From Bacteroidales bacterium (lineage in GTDB: Bacteria; Bacteroidota; Bacteroidia; Bacteroidales; WRLA01): 39,339 nucleotides of DNA. A program made the position numbers and the translations under genes. The notes under the pieces were generated by a model. It saw only the letters and a program-made list of their open reading frames with translations. It was not told the DNA's origin and made no database searches. This document shows, in pieces, positions 1 to 7,414 of this stretch (position 1 is the first letter of the stretch; every line of letters begins with the position of its first letter). The DNA lies in assembly GCA_009777825.1 (NCBI GenBank), contig WRLA01000025.1, positions 1-39,339 of the forward strand, read 5' to 3'.

Positions 1-61
1 CGGTGGTTGGCATGTTTTCACATGCACTGCCCTGTTTTTGAATGTGCCGGTTGTATCTCAT
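1..61 (-). CDS. Possible 5' end of an unknown gene leaving the left edge
   Basis: An ATG on the minus strand at 61-59 opens a frame that stays free of stops to the edge (20 codons, beginning MRYNRH). A TAnnTTTG promoter lies 35 bp upstream, which suggests a real 5' end. The visible residues match no family I recognise and the true start could lie further in. The call rests on promoter placement only. Confidence 0.25.
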   Translation of the reverse strand, partial: MRYNRHIQKQGSACENMPTT

Positions 62-95
62 TGTTGTAAGCGTATTCTGTATAAAAAAACAGGTG

Positions 96-103
96 CAAAG
101 GTA
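96..103 (-). promoter_or_regulatory. Bacteroidetes -7 promoter element (TACCTTTG)
   Basis: The minus strand reads TACCTTTG, a perfect TAnnTTTG element. It would drive a transcript leaving the window on the left. Confidence 0.5.
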
Positions 104-275
104 CGATTTTTTTTAACCACAAAGCACAAAAGCAGGACAAACGCATTAAAATTCTTATTGCGTAATTTTTAAATAAGTGATAATCAATTTAATATATTGA
201 AAACCCTTATTTAACCTCCCCTGCCCCTCCAAAGGAGGGAAATCCCTCATTAGCAATAAATTACAAACAAACACC

Positions 276-321
276 AACCTCATTACCTCATTTCAAACGC
301 AAAGAATGAGGTAATGAGGTT
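276..321. repeat. Perfect 17-bp inverted repeat (AATGAGGTAATGAGGTT)
   Basis: The arms at 276-292 and 305-321 are exact reverse complements around a 12-nt loop. Further AATGAGG direct repeats follow at about 368-387. There is no U-run, so it is not a canonical terminator. Confidence 0.7.
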
Positions 322-353
322 TATGGTTAATTGGCTCATTATCAGCTACTGAG
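315..353. repeat. Partial third copy of the permease 3'-flank repeat
   Basis: The core GGTTAATTGGCTCATT, followed by a CTACT-AGG motif, also occurs in the long repeats at 26971-27133 and 30485-30648. All three copies preserve the minus-strand coding sense NEPIN. Confidence 0.55.
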
Positions 354-490
354 GTTGTTTTCTTGTTTAAATGAGGTGAAAATGAGGTTTGTTCCGATTT
401 CAATGCCGAGACACCCAAATCGGCGTTCCGAATTTCGTATTACATTGATATACATGGAGTTTCAAAAACATAGGAATAAAAGTGTCGAAG

Positions 491-583
491 TCAGGAGGAC
501 TTCTTATCCAAAAATTGTTTCAAAAATACCATGCCGCTCCAAGGGGTAACTTCTTTATTTGTAAATTGATACGTCAGGTCCAT
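491..583 (-). pseudogene. N-terminal remnant of an IS1380-like transposase
   Basis: A 30-codon minus-strand frame starts at an ATG (583-581) and ends at a TGA. It contains FTNKEVTPWSGMVFLKQFL. The TNKxxTPWGGM-x-FLKxFL start is, from memory, typical of IS1380-family transposases in Bacteroidetes (IS942/IS612 type). The frame breaks right after this start, and the sequence towards about 380 looks degraded. It is too short to be functional. The inverted motifs CTCTAACG...GCATTAGA near 596-612 and CTCTAATGCAT near 643-653 may be remains of an IS end, but this is a guess. The family assignment rests on about 20 residues. Confidence 0.5.
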
Positions 584-676
584 AACATAATTTTCTCTAA
601 CGCTACGCATTAGAAATTTGAACACAAGATTAATGATTTTTCTCTAATGCATAATTTGGGTTTAACCAAAAAACCG

Positions 677-684
677 TACCTTTG
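677..684 (+). promoter_or_regulatory. Promoter of the RNA ligase gene (TACCTTTG)
   Basis: A perfect TAnnTTTG element lies 25 bp upstream of the ligase ATG. Confidence 0.7.
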
Positions 685-709
685 CAAATGTCATTAAAAT
701 AATATAATC

Positions 710-1738
710 ATGATCCATTTTAAAAAGTACACATCCATCGAAAACACTTTCGATAAGGATTTTTTGGAAAGAGTAAAGACAGAAGTTCCTGAAAATCAGG
801 AATTTGTAGTACAGGAAAAAGTACACGGCTCCAACGTCTGCTTCGTTACGGACGGAACCACAGTCAGTTTCGGCAAACGCACTGGGTTCGTGGAAACCGG
901 CGAGAAGTTCTACGACTACGAGAAACTGCTCGAACGCTATACGCCCAAAGTCATCGCCCTGCTCGCAACGGTGAAAGCCGAGCTCCCCGACGTCCAAACG
1001 CTGACACTCTTCGGCGAGATGTTCGGTGGCAAATACCCCCACCCCGACGTCAAAAACGACTCGAAAACGGTGGTCATCCAAAAAGGCGTCTTCTACTGCC
1101 CACAGCACGAGTTCTACGCTTTCGACCTCTACGTAAACACCGAAAACAGCGGTCGCTACCTCACTGTAGACGAGGCAAATGCGTTCTTCGAGCGCGGCGA
1201 CTTCTTCTATGCCAAGTCGCTGTTCCGCGGCACGCTCGCCGAATGCCTGAAACATCCCAACAGCGCCCCCAGCATGATCGCCATCTGGATGGGACTGCCG
1301 CCCCTCGACGATAACGTCTGCGAAGGCATCGTCATCCGTCCCGCCGAGACGACCTATCTCAGCAACGGCGCCCGCGTCCTGCTCAAAAACAAAAACGCCC
1401 GCTTCGCCGAAAAGAAAGCCATCAAAAAACGCGCCCCCAAACTCTTCGTCGAACCCTCCTACAGCGAACAACTGAACAATCTGCTCCCCATCGCCGAACA
1501 GTACATCACCGAAAACCGTCTCAACAACGTCGTCAGCAAAATCGGACACATCTCCGTCCCCAAAGAGACCGGAAAACTCATCGGTCTCTTCAGCAAAGAC
1601 ATCCTCGACGACTTCCTCAAAGAACACTCCGGAGTTTACGCCACCATCGAAAAAAGCGAACAGAAAATCCTCAACGTACACGTTAATAAACTGGCGACGA
1701 GTTTGATAAAGAAGGTTTATTTTGAGGGGGAACAGTAA
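710..1738 (+). CDS. RNA ligase, Rnl2 type
   Basis: An ATP-dependent RNA ligase of the T4 Rnl2 / trypanosome editing-ligase family. These enzymes seal nicks with a 3'-OH and a 5'-phosphate in duplex RNA through a lysyl-AMP intermediate. The nucleotidyltransferase motifs appear in order. Motif I is EKVHGSN with the nucleotidyl lysine at K37. SFGKRTGF at 53-60 holds the motif Ia arginine. Motif III is FYAFDLYV at 135-142, motif IV EGIVIR at 205-210, and motif V LLKNKN at 224-229. The length of 342 residues is close to T4 Rnl2 (334). Residues beyond about 245 form the usual C-terminal helical part. The gene stands alone with its own promoter and a start fixed by the ATG at 710. Its cellular substrate cannot be read from context, as no RNA-repair partners lie beside it. 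Confidence 0.88.
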   Translation: MIHFKKYTSIENTFDKDFLERVKTEVPENQEFVVQEKVHGSNVCFVTDGTTVSFGKRTGFVETGEKFYDYEKLLERYTPKVIALLATVKAELPDVQTLTLFGEMFGGKYPHPDVKNDSKTVVIQKGVFYCPQHEFYAFDLYVNTENSGRYLTVDEANAFFERGDFFYAKSLFRGTLAECLKHPNSAPSMIAIWMGLPPLDDNVCEGIVIRPAETTYLSNGARVLLKNKNARFAEKKAIKKRAPKLFVEPSYSEQLNNLLPIAEQYITENRLNNVVSKIGHISVPKETGKLIGLFSKDILDDFLKEHSGVYATIEKSEQKILNVHVNKLATSLIKKVYFEGEQ

Positions 1739-1900
1739 TTATAAATCATTATCAAACACAGAAAACCATTAGATTTGGGTTAACTGCTACAAATCAAAAT
1801 CTGTATTCCGAAAGAATCATGTAATTATTGAATATTTCGGAAGAAAGAATAAAAAAAATTAAGATATTGGTTTTTATTCTCAATTTTCAATTATTTTTTG

Positions 1901-1908
1901 TATCTTTG
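1901..1908 (+). promoter_or_regulatory. Promoter of the rpsF-rpsR-rplI operon (TATCTTTG)
   Basis: A perfect TAnnTTTG element lies 56 bp upstream of the rpsF start, leaving a leader of roughly 48 nt. The upstream gap 1739-1900 holds no gene. It has only a loose inverted pair TTCCGAAA/ATTTCGGAA at about 1806-1847. Confidence 0.7.
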
Positions 1909-1963
1909 CGCTCCCTAAACGTAGGGATATAAATTATAGTTTAACTTATTAAAAATCAAAAGA

Positions 1964-2392
1964 ATGATTAATCAGTATGAAACCGTTTTCATTATGACTC
2001 CCGTTTTGTCTGATGAACAGATGAAGGAAACGGTTAAGAAGTTCAGAGATTTGCTGGAGAAGCAAGGCGCTGAAATTGTTCACGAGTCGAATTGGGGCTT
2101 AAAGAAATTAGCCTACCCCATCCAGAAAAAGACGACCGGGTTTTACCATCTCATGGAGTTTAAGGCAGAAGGCGTTGCCATCAACACCTTGGAGGTCAAC
2201 TTCCGTCGCGACGAGCGCATTATCAGGTTTTTAACCGTGAAACTCGACAAGCACGCCATAGCGTATAACGAAAAAAAGCGTGCATTAGGTAAAGACGTCA
2301 TCTCGTCGTCCAATATTGTGATAGACCTGGCGGCAACGCCGGAAATCACAGTTAAGGATTTTCTGGCTGACGAAATAGACGAAGATTTGTAG
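1964..2392 (+). CDS. rpsF: 30S ribosomal protein S6
   Basis: Ribosomal protein S6, a small-subunit platform protein that binds 16S rRNA as a heterodimer with S18. The start [15 protein letters not shown] and the later segment [10 protein letters not shown] are S6 hallmarks. The protein has 142 residues, with a C-terminal tail of about 40 beyond the roughly 100-residue core. The tail is acidic at its very end (ADEIDEDL), as is common in Bacteroidetes. It is the first gene of the rpsF-rpsR-rplI operon. The ssb or priB gene found between rpsF and rpsR in some other phyla is absent. The ATG at 1964 follows an A-rich leader without a Shine-Dalgarno, normal for the phylum. Confidence 0.97.
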   Translation: MINQYETVFIMTPVLSDEQMKETVKKFRDLLEKQGAEIVHESNWGLKKLAYPIQKKTTGFYHLMEFKAEGVAINTLEVNFRRDERIIRFLTVKLDKHAIAYNEKKRALGKDVISSSNIVIDLAATPEITVKDFLADEIDEDL

Positions 2393-2418
2393 TATTAACC
2401 CTTTAAAAACGAAGAACA

Positions 2419-2688
2419 ATGGCACAACCAAATTCTGACATTAAATATTTGACCCCGATAGCGGTCGATACGAAGAGAAAAAAATATTGCCGGTTTAAAA
2501 AGAGCGGTATCAAATACATTGATTACAAGGACGATACGTTTCTGTTGAAGTTCGTCAACGAGCAAGGGAAACTGTTGCCCCGTCGTCTGACCGGTACGTC
2601 CAATAAGTTTCAAAAGAAAGTGGCACAAGCAGTGAAACGCGCACGTCATCTCGCCTTGATGCCTTATGTTGGTGATTTATTAAAATAA
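2419..2688 (+). CDS. rpsR: 30S ribosomal protein S18
   Basis: Ribosomal protein S18, partner of S6 on the 30S platform. Recognisable parts are KKYCRFKKSGIKYIDYKD near the N-terminus, the conserved GKLLPRRLTGT at about residues 50-60, and the basic QAVKRARHLALMPYV at the C-terminus. The length of 89 residues is normal. It sits 26 nt after rpsF and 13 nt before rplI, so the three are surely cotranscribed. Confidence 0.97.
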   Translation: MAQPNSDIKYLTPIAVDTKRKKYCRFKKSGIKYIDYKDDTFLLKFVNEQGKLLPRRLTGTSNKFQKKVAQAVKRARHLALMPYVGDLLK

Positions 2689-2701
2689 GGAGGGAAGCAT
2701 T

Positions 2702-3202
2702 ATGGAAATCATTTTGAAGAAAGAAGTAGAAAACTTGGGCTACGCCCACGAAATAGTAAAGGTAAAACACGGCTACGCCCGTAATTACCTTATCCCCAAA
2801 GGATTAGCCATTTTGGCAACGCCTTCGGCGAAAAAAGAAGTAGCCGAAATCATCCGCCAGAAAGCGCACAAACAGGCAAAACTGATCAACGACGCCGAAA
2901 CTTTGGCAAAGGCATTAGAAAGCGCCACCGTGAGAATTGCCGTCAAAGCCAATGAAGAGGGCAAAATCTTCGGTTCGGTAACCAATGCGACCGTCGCCGA
3001 AGCGCTGTTGGAGCAATACAAATACGAAGTTGACCGTAAAATCATCCTCGTCCCCGACAACCACATCAAAAATCTGGGCGAATATGAGGTGAAAGTGAAA
3101 CTTTTTAAGGACATCGCCCCGGCGCTGAAAGTGGTAATAACGGCGGAAGTCGAAAAGACGGAAAAGAACACCGATAGCGCAGATAACGCGGATTCTTTCT
3201 AA
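2702..3202 (+). CDS. rplI: 50S ribosomal protein L9
   Basis: Ribosomal protein L9, the elongated protein bridging the base of the L1 stalk. The N-terminal RNA-binding domain is typical (MEIILKKEVENLGYAHEIVKVKHGYARNYLIP reads as the family signature GxYxxVKxGYARNYLxP). A long connecting helix follows, then the C-terminal domain. The total of 166 residues includes about 15 extra acidic and polar residues at the end. A clear AGGAGGG Shine-Dalgarno precedes the ATG at 2702, unusual in this phylum. Its stop overlaps the convergent stop of the lipoprotein gene by 3 nt. Confidence 0.97.
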   Translation: MEIILKKEVENLGYAHEIVKVKHGYARNYLIPKGLAILATPSAKKEVAEIIRQKAHKQAKLINDAETLAKALESATVRIAVKANEEGKIFGSVTNATVAEALLEQYKYEVDRKIILVPDNHIKNLGEYEVKVKLFKDIAPALKVVITAEVEKTEKNTDSADNADSF

Positions 3203-4251
3203 TTTTTATCGAACCGTCCCACCCGGCGTTGTCCCTCTATCGCTAATTGGTAGTCGGGAAACACTTCCAATATCTGTTTATAGAGCCGACGTGCCTCTTT
3301 CTTGTTGTCTAACAGTTCTAAGCAGTACGCCATGTTGTAGAGCGCATCGGGCGTTGTTCTGTCGGAATATTCTACTGCTTGACTGAAATAATCCAAGGCT
3401 GTCCGGAAGTCCTTTTCGTAAACAAGATAGATATACCCTCTGTTATAGAGGGCGTGATAGTATTGCGGGTCTTTTTCCAAAATAGCGTCGTACATTGCCA
3501 TGGCTTCGTCTATTCTGTCGGCTTTTTCTTGCAGATGGTAGGCGAGTTTGTATTGCGCGTTGAGATTGTTCGGGCGGACGCGGATGGCATTTTTGTAATA
3601 GTCAATGGCGACGGGATTGTTGCGGAGGTCGTACAGCAAAGCCAAAGAGAGGTAAGCGTCGGAAAGGCTGTCGTCAATTTCAACGGCGCGGTTGAATGAG
3701 GCGATGGCTCGTGTCGTGTCGCCCTGTTCGAGGTAATACATGCCATAGAGTTCGTACACATTAGCATTGAGGTTGTTTTTTAATAAGGCGCGGTCTAAAT
3801 AGGCTTTGGCATCGTCGTAGTTAAAGAAGATGATGTAGTATTTGGCAAGTTTCACCAAGGCATCCTCGTCGTCGGGACGCAGTTTCAAAACCTGTATCAT
3901 GGCGTTCTCGGCTTCTATGTAGTTGTCCATCAACATATAGACGTCGGAAAGCCTAGACCATGTATCGGTGTTGGTCGAATCCAAATCCAGCGAGACGATG
4001 AAGTTCATCAGGGCGTCGGGGATTCTTCCGTTATCGAGCAGGTAGTCCGCTCTTTGGTAATAGAGGGAGGCATTGTTGGGGTCGGACTGTATCTTTTTGT
4101 TCAACGCCTCCAAGACAGGGTCTCGCGTTTCGGTTGTATCGCCTTTAGGTCGGCTACGCTCTCCACAGGATGCCAGCAGAAAGAGGAGTGCGATGAAGAC
4201 TGTAAAAGTGTAAGACCGTAAGACTGTAAGATGTGGGGAAGTTTTTTTCAT
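3199..4251 (-). CDS. TPR-repeat lipoprotein
   Basis: A membrane-anchored tetratricopeptide-repeat protein of 350 residues. The N-terminus is a lipoprotein signal: a hydrophobic run ends in the lipobox LLASC, with the lipidated cysteine at residue 29. From about residue 45 to the end it consists of some eight consecutive TPR units, recognisable by repeats such as AxxxLGxxY- and AIxxYxxAI-like pairs (for example ALYNRGYIYLVYEKDFRTAL). Such proteins act as scaffolds at the periplasmic face of a membrane, and no specific partner can be read here. Residues 5-16 are encoded by a dispersed repeat (4211-4233) also found at 18703-18725, so the very N-terminus may be recently acquired. The gene is convergent with rplI and has no clear promoter of its own. 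Confidence 0.85.
   Translation of the reverse strand: MKKTSPHLTVLRSYTFTVFIALLFLLASCGERSRPKGDTTETRDPVLEALNKKIQSDPNNASLYYQRADYLLDNGRIPDALMNFIVSLDLDSTNTDTWSRLSDVYMLMDNYIEAENAMIQVLKLRPDDEDALVKLAKYYIIFFNYDDAKAYLDRALLKNNLNANVYELYGMYYLEQGDTTRAIASFNRAVEIDDSLSDAYLSLALLYDLRNNPVAIDYYKNAIRVRPNNLNAQYKLAYHLQEKADRIDEAMAMYDAILEKDPQYYHALYNRGYIYLVYEKDFRTALDYFSQAVEYSDRTTPDALYNMAYCLELLDNKKEARRLYKQILEVFPDYQLAIEGQRRVGRFDKN
4211..4233. repeat. 23-bp dispersed repeat (TAAGACCGTAAGAC type)
   Basis: The stretch matches the reverse complement of 18703-18725 with one mismatch. Each copy is built from GTAAGAC units. This copy lies in the 5' coding part of the TPR lipoprotein gene. The other lies in the 3' end of the SDR gene. 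Confidence 0.7.
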
Positions 4252-4269
4252 ATAAATTACAAAAAAGGA

Positions 4270-4497
4270 TTAATAATAGATAATTGCTTGTCTATTTGAA
4301 TTTGGCATACAAGCGTTGATTACCATTGTGTTGTGTATTTTCAGAATACGTTTCAAAACACTTACATATTCCGATACCACTTGCATACAAACAACAGACG
4401 AACGAACAATCAAACTCCTTGCAATGCTTTGCTTATCAGCAGCATTTTCGTCGTGACTGTATATCGGGATGTTGGTATCAAGTACAAATTTATTCAT
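4270..4497 (-). pseudogene. C-terminally truncated PIN-domain toxin
   Basis: The first half of a VapC-like PIN ribonuclease. The ATG at 4497 gives MNKFVLDTNIPIYSHD, with the first catalytic Asp in LDTN and the conserved Glu in VVSEYVSV. It aligns well with the intact PIN toxin at 36034-36438 (LDTNILVYCH, VLSEYINV). It then loses homology after about residue 66 and stops at residue 75, so the distal catalytic acidic residues of the family are missing. An inactive product is therefore expected. The start codon overlaps the end of the antitoxin frame (TATGAATAA), the same junction as in the intact pair. Confidence 0.75.
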
Positions 4498-4705
4498 AGA
4501 TATTTGCCCCTTCTCTATTAAACTTAAAACCTGACAAATCAACCAAATAATTTTTCAATTCATGGACCAACTTTCTCTTTTTTTCAGATAAGGTTTCCTC
4601 TCTGTTTATAGGGGGGGACTTGAATAAACCCAAAGAAAGAATATATTCTAATGTCCTTTGTACCTGCGTGTTACGAAAATCGTTTTCCAATGTTCTACTT
4701 GCCAT
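4490..4705 (-). CDS. Antitoxin-like protein of a decayed PIN toxin pair
   Basis: A 71-residue protein directly upstream of, and overlapping, the truncated PIN gene. Its last residues, FKFNREGANIYE, closely match the end of the antitoxin at 36431-36655 (FKFNRDEANDYE). The C-terminal tail of such antitoxins is the part expected to occupy the PIN active site. The rest shows little resemblance to that protein and is lysine/glutamate-rich (REETLSEKKRKLVHELKNYL). The N-terminal half may be fused debris. A G7 run at about 4611-4617 lies in the frame and could be a frameshift point. I recognise no named antitoxin family here. Confidence 0.5.
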   Translation of the reverse strand: MASRTLENDFRNTQVQRTLEYILSLGLFKSPPINREETLSEKKRKLVHELKNYLVDLSGFKFNREGANIYE

Positions 4706-4776
4706 GATATTGTTTTTTCGTTTTTCCCATTCGTATTTCGTGGTTTTATCTTTTTACTTCGGATTATAATTTTCGG

Positions 4777-4784
4777 CAAAGGTA
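4777..4784 (-). promoter_or_regulatory. Promoter of the decayed PIN pair (TACCTTTG)
   Basis: The minus strand carries a perfect TAnnTTTG element about 72 bp upstream of the antitoxin ATG. It lies at the edge of the IS110-type remnant. Confidence 0.55.
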
Positions 4785-4825
4785 CATCTTTTTTTTGAAT
4801 TGATGTGAAAAAAGGATTTCATCAA

Positions 4826-5012
4826 TGATTTCTTTGGGCGATTTACATCTTGGATCAGCTAACAAGGTTAATTTGGAAACATCTCGCTCACTGGAAATAG
4901 TTGCCGATATAATCGCTTGACCCGATTTCCCAAGAATATCGCTAATCACATTGGTTAACTTAATATTCATCAATTCCATCGCCTTTTGCATGTGTTGAAC
5001 TTTATGAAAACT
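4826..5012 (-). pseudogene. Remnant of an IS110-family transposase
   Basis: A minus-strand frame contains HMQKAMELMNIKLTNVISD, GKSGQAIISATISSERD and LADPRCKSPKEI. These match the conserved middle of IS110-family DEDD transposases (typically QRMQKALxxMNLxLxxVISDITGxTG...AGERDPxxLAxLxDxRCK). Only about 60 of the roughly 400 residues remain. Neither the N-terminal DEDD catalytic region nor the C-terminal transposase domain is present. The sequence on both sides is unrelated and low in complexity (the TTCACTTTTCACCC tract at about 5096-5170). No terminal repeats can be assigned. Confidence 0.75.
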
Positions 5013-5270
5013 CGTGTCAAAAAATGTGAATAAATCCGAAATTTTCACCACCTCTCTCGCAAAAATGTACCATTTTCTTCCGTTTCGCTGCTCGTTTTTC
5101 ACCCTTCATCCCTCCCTTTTTACTTCCTACTCTTCACTTTTCACCCATTACCCTTCGCTCTTCACTTATCAATCACCACTTTTTTCTATTGATTTTCAGA
5201 GAGATAGTCATTCCGTGTCAGTTTTTTTAAAAAAAACACACAAAATGTTTCATATATCAAAAAAATGCCG

Positions 5271-5278
5271 TACCTTTG
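5271..5278 (+). promoter_or_regulatory. Promoter of the tRNA-tuf block (TACCTTTG)
   Basis: A perfect TAnnTTTG element lies 65 bp before the first tRNA. No other element of this kind occurs before tuf, so it probably drives the four tRNAs and tuf as one transcript. Confidence 0.65.
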
Positions 5279-5343
5279 CCGTCCTTTTTGTAAGAGATAA
5301 AATTCTAGAAAAGGAGCGTTCTTAAAATATTGAAATAAAGGCT

Positions 5344-5417
5344 GCCGATGTAGCTCAGTTGGCCAGAGCAGCTGATTTGTAATCAGCTGGTCGGGGGTTC
5401 GAATCCCTCCATCGGCT
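5344..5417 (+). tRNA. tRNA-Thr (anticodon TGT)
   Basis: A full cloverleaf. The acceptor arms are GCCGATG and CATCGGC, the anticodon stem is GCTGA/TCAGC with loop TTTGTAA, and the T-loop is GTTCGAATC. The 3' CCA is not encoded. Confidence 0.97.
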
Positions 5418-5436
5418 CGTAGTCTTAAAAAAAATT

Positions 5437-5518
5437 GGGGAGATACCAGAGCGGTCAAATGGGGCAGACTGTAAATCTGTTGGCGAAGCCTTCGGAGGTT
5501 CGAATCCTCCTCTCCCCA
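5437..5518 (+). tRNA. tRNA-Tyr (anticodon GTA)
   Basis: A class II tRNA of 82 nt. It has acceptor arms GGGGAGA and TCTCCCC, anticodon loop CTGTAAA, and an extended variable arm (GGCGAAGCC). The T-loop is GTTCGAATC. CCA is not encoded. Confidence 0.97.
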
Positions 5519-5530
5519 CAGAGTTTCGAA

Positions 5531-5603
5531 GCGGAAGTAGCTCATCCGGTAGAGCGACAGCCTTCCAAGCTGTAGGTGGCGGGTTCGAGTCCCGTCTTCC
5601 GCT
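5531..5603 (+). tRNA. tRNA-Gly (anticodon TCC)
   Basis: A cloverleaf with acceptor arms GCGGAAG and CTTCCGC, anticodon stem ACAGC/GCTGT and loop CTTCCAA. The T-loop is GTTCGAGTC. Confidence 0.97.
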
Positions 5604-5662
5604 CGTTATTGTACCGCTGTATTACTACATGATATAACATATAATAATATGGTATGGTCGAA

Positions 5663-5734
5663 GCCGAAGTAGCTCAGGGGTAGAGCACTTCCTTGGTAAG
5701 GAAGGGGTCACGAGTTCAATTCTCGTCTTCGGCT
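5663..5734 (+). tRNA. tRNA-Thr (anticodon GGT)
   Basis: A cloverleaf with acceptor arms GCCGAAG and CTTCGGC, anticodon stem CTTCC/GGAAG and loop TTGGTAA. The T-loop is GTTCAATTC. It is the last tRNA before tuf. Confidence 0.97.
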
Positions 5735-5807
5735 CAAATTTTGGTTTAAAAAGGAATTTTTTAAGAATTATAATAGTTAATAAAAACACATTCAAAATCT
5801 TTGAGTT

Positions 5808-6995
5808 ATGGCAAAGGACACATTTAAGCGGGATAAACCGCACGTAAACATTGGCACAATAGGCCACGTTGACCATGGTAAAACCACGTTAACGGCAGCA
5901 ATCACCTTGACACTCTCAAAACAAGGTCTTGCAGAGATAAAATCATTCGACAGCATTGACAATGCTCCCGAAGAAAAAGAGAGAGGTATCACCATTAATA
6001 CGGCGCACGTTGAGTATCAGACGAAAAACCGTCACTACGCTCACGTGGACTGCCCCGGTCATGCCGACTACGTAAAGAACATGGTAACAGGAGCAGCACA
6101 GATGGATGGCGCCATTTTGGTTGTGGCAGCGACCGACGGTCCGATGCCGCAAACCCGCGAACACATCCTCTTAGCACGTCAGGTAGGCGTTCCTAAAATC
6201 GTTGTTTTCATGAACAAAGTAGATGCGGTGGACGACCCCGAACTACTCGAACTCGTCGAGATGGAAATTCGCGACTTGTTGACGTTCTACGGTTTCGACG
6301 GCGACAACACCCCTGTTATCCAGGGATCCGCCCTCAAAGCATTGAACGGCGAAGCAGAAGGCGAAGCACAAGTTATCGAACTGATGGAAGCCTGCGACAC
6401 ATGGGTCCCATTGCCGCAACGCGACCAAGACAAACCGTTCCTGATGCCGGTAGAAGACGTCTTCTCCATCACCGGACGCGGAACCGTTGCCACCGGACGT
6501 ATCGAAACAGGTATCATCAAAGTGGGCGAACCCGTCGAAATCATCGGCATGGGCGCTGAAAAACTGAAATCCGTATGTACCGGCGTTGAAATGTTCCGCA
6601 AACTGTTGGATCAAGGACAAGCCGGCGACAACGCAGGTATCCTCCTGCGCGGTATTGACAAAAAAGAGATCTGCCGCGGGATGGTTATCATCGCCCCGGG
6701 CTCAGTGAAACCGCACAAACACTTCAAAGCCGAGGTTTACATCCTGAAAAAAGAAGAAGGCGGACGTCATACCCCGTTCCACAACAAATACCGTCCACAG
6801 TTCTACTTCCGTACAACCGACGTTACCGGCGAAATGCTGCTCCCCGAAGGAGTAGAGATGGTTATGCCGGGCGACAACTTGACTATTGAAGTGAAATTAG
6901 TTGCCGACGTCGCTATGTCGAAAAACCTCCGTTTCGCTATCCGCGAAGGCGGTCGTACCGTAGGCGCCGGACAGGTAACAGAAATTTTGGATTAA
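5808..6995 (+). CDS. tuf: Elongation factor Tu
   Basis: EF-Tu, the GTPase that delivers aminoacyl-tRNA to the ribosomal A site. The G-domain motifs are G1 GHVDHGKT at 19-26, the switch I segment [16 protein letters not shown]3 DCPGHADY, G4 NKVD, and G5 SALKAL. Domains 2 and 3 follow, with the conserved [11 protein letters not shown] and the closing [15 protein letters not shown]. The full length of 395 residues is normal. It lies between the tRNA-Thr-Tyr-Gly-Thr cluster and tRNA-Trp-secE-nusG, the usual bacterial order. A 15-bp hairpin separates it from tRNA-Trp. Confidence 0.99.
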   Translation: MAKDTFKRDKPHVNIGTIGHVDHGKTTLTAAITLTLSKQGLAEIKSFDSIDNAPEEKERGITINTAHVEYQTKNRHYAHVDCPGHADYVKNMVTGAAQMDGAILVVAATDGPMPQTREHILLARQVGVPKIVVFMNKVDAVDDPELLELVEMEIRDLLTFYGFDGDNTPVIQGSALKALNGEAEGEAQVIELMEACDTWVPLPQRDQDKPFLMPVEDVFSITGRGTVATGRIETGIIKVGEPVEIIGMGAEKLKSVCTGVEMFRKLLDQGQAGDNAGILLRGIDKKEICRGMVIIAPGSVKPHKHFKAEVYILKKEEGGRHTPFHNKYRPQFYFRTTDVTGEMLLPEGVEMVMPGDNLTIEVKLVADVAMSKNLRFAIREGGRTVGAGQVTEILD

Positions 6996-6997
6996 TA

Positions 6998-7031
6998 CTG
7001 AATAGAGTGAAGATGGCTTCACTCTGTTCAG
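6998..7031 (+). promoter_or_regulatory. 15-bp hairpin between tuf and tRNA-Trp
   Basis: The arms CTGAATAGAGTGAAG (6998-7012) and CTTCACTCTGTTCAG (7017-7031) pair fully apart from one U-G, around an ATGG loop. The right arm shares 2 nt with the 5' end of tRNA-Trp. There is no U-run, so a processing or attenuation structure is more likely than a classic terminator. Confidence 0.6.
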
Positions 7032-7100
7032 GGGCATAGTTCAATGGCAGAATAGCGGTCTCCAAAACCGTTGATGGGGGTTCGAATCCCTCTGCCCCTG
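7030..7100 (+). tRNA. tRNA-Trp (anticodon CCA)
   Basis: A cloverleaf with acceptor arms AGGGGCA and TGCCCCT, discriminator G, anticodon stem GCGGT/ACCGT and loop CTCCAAA. The T-loop is GTTCGAATC. It sits between tuf and secE, as in many bacteria. Confidence 0.97.
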
Positions 7101-7124
7101 CTAACATTTAATATTAGATTCGAT

Positions 7125-7316
7125 ATGGCATCTATTAAAAAGTATTTTCGCGAGAGTTACGACGAACTCATCCACAAGGTTACATGGCCCACGTGGAAAG
7201 AGTTGCAAGGTAGCGCTATTGTGGTGTCCATTGCTTCCCTGATAATCGCTTTTGTGGTTTTCCTGATGGACATAGCGTTTGATAACGTTTTAAGAGAATT
7301 TTATAAACTGTTCTAA
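7125..7316 (+). CDS. secE: Preprotein translocase subunit SecE
   Basis: SecE, the small clamp subunit of the SecYEG protein channel. It has 63 residues: a basic amphipathic N-terminus with the signature KVTWPTWKEL (family consensus VxWPxxxE), then one transmembrane helix at about residues 28-50. I chose the ATG at 7125. The in-frame upstream extension would begin inside tRNA-Trp and adds residues no SecE has. The short single-helix form is normal outside the enterobacteria. Confidence 0.95.
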   Translation: MASIKKYFRESYDELIHKVTWPTWKELQGSAIVVSIASLIIAFVVFLMDIAFDNVLREFYKLF

Positions 7317-7414
7317 ATTTATAAATCATCTAAAAGACCGCGTCAAACGTCAAGTTTAGTATTAAATGAGATGTAATATTAGATTCGTTTAGGTATTGAT
7401 AGAGGGAAAAAGTT

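Larger units (their letters stand above)
104..490. other. Gene-free stretch with repeats
   Basis: No gene is supported here. The stretch holds a short piece of the AACCACAAAG dispersed repeat (about 112-130), a CTCC-AAAGGAG hairpin (about 221-241), a 17-bp hairpin (276-321), a partial copy of the permease-flank repeat (315-353), and probably the decayed downstream part of the transposase remnant at 491-583. Confidence 0.5.

Noticed and set aside
662..1681. Long minus-strand frame opposite the RNA ligase
   Set aside because: The plus strand carries all ligase motifs. The antisense frame is phenylalanine/valine/glycine-rich shadow sequence without any domain.
5344..7100. The tRNA cluster as a possible integration site of a mobile element
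   Set aside because: All tRNAs are complete, no duplicated tRNA ends were found in the window, and no integrase gene is present.
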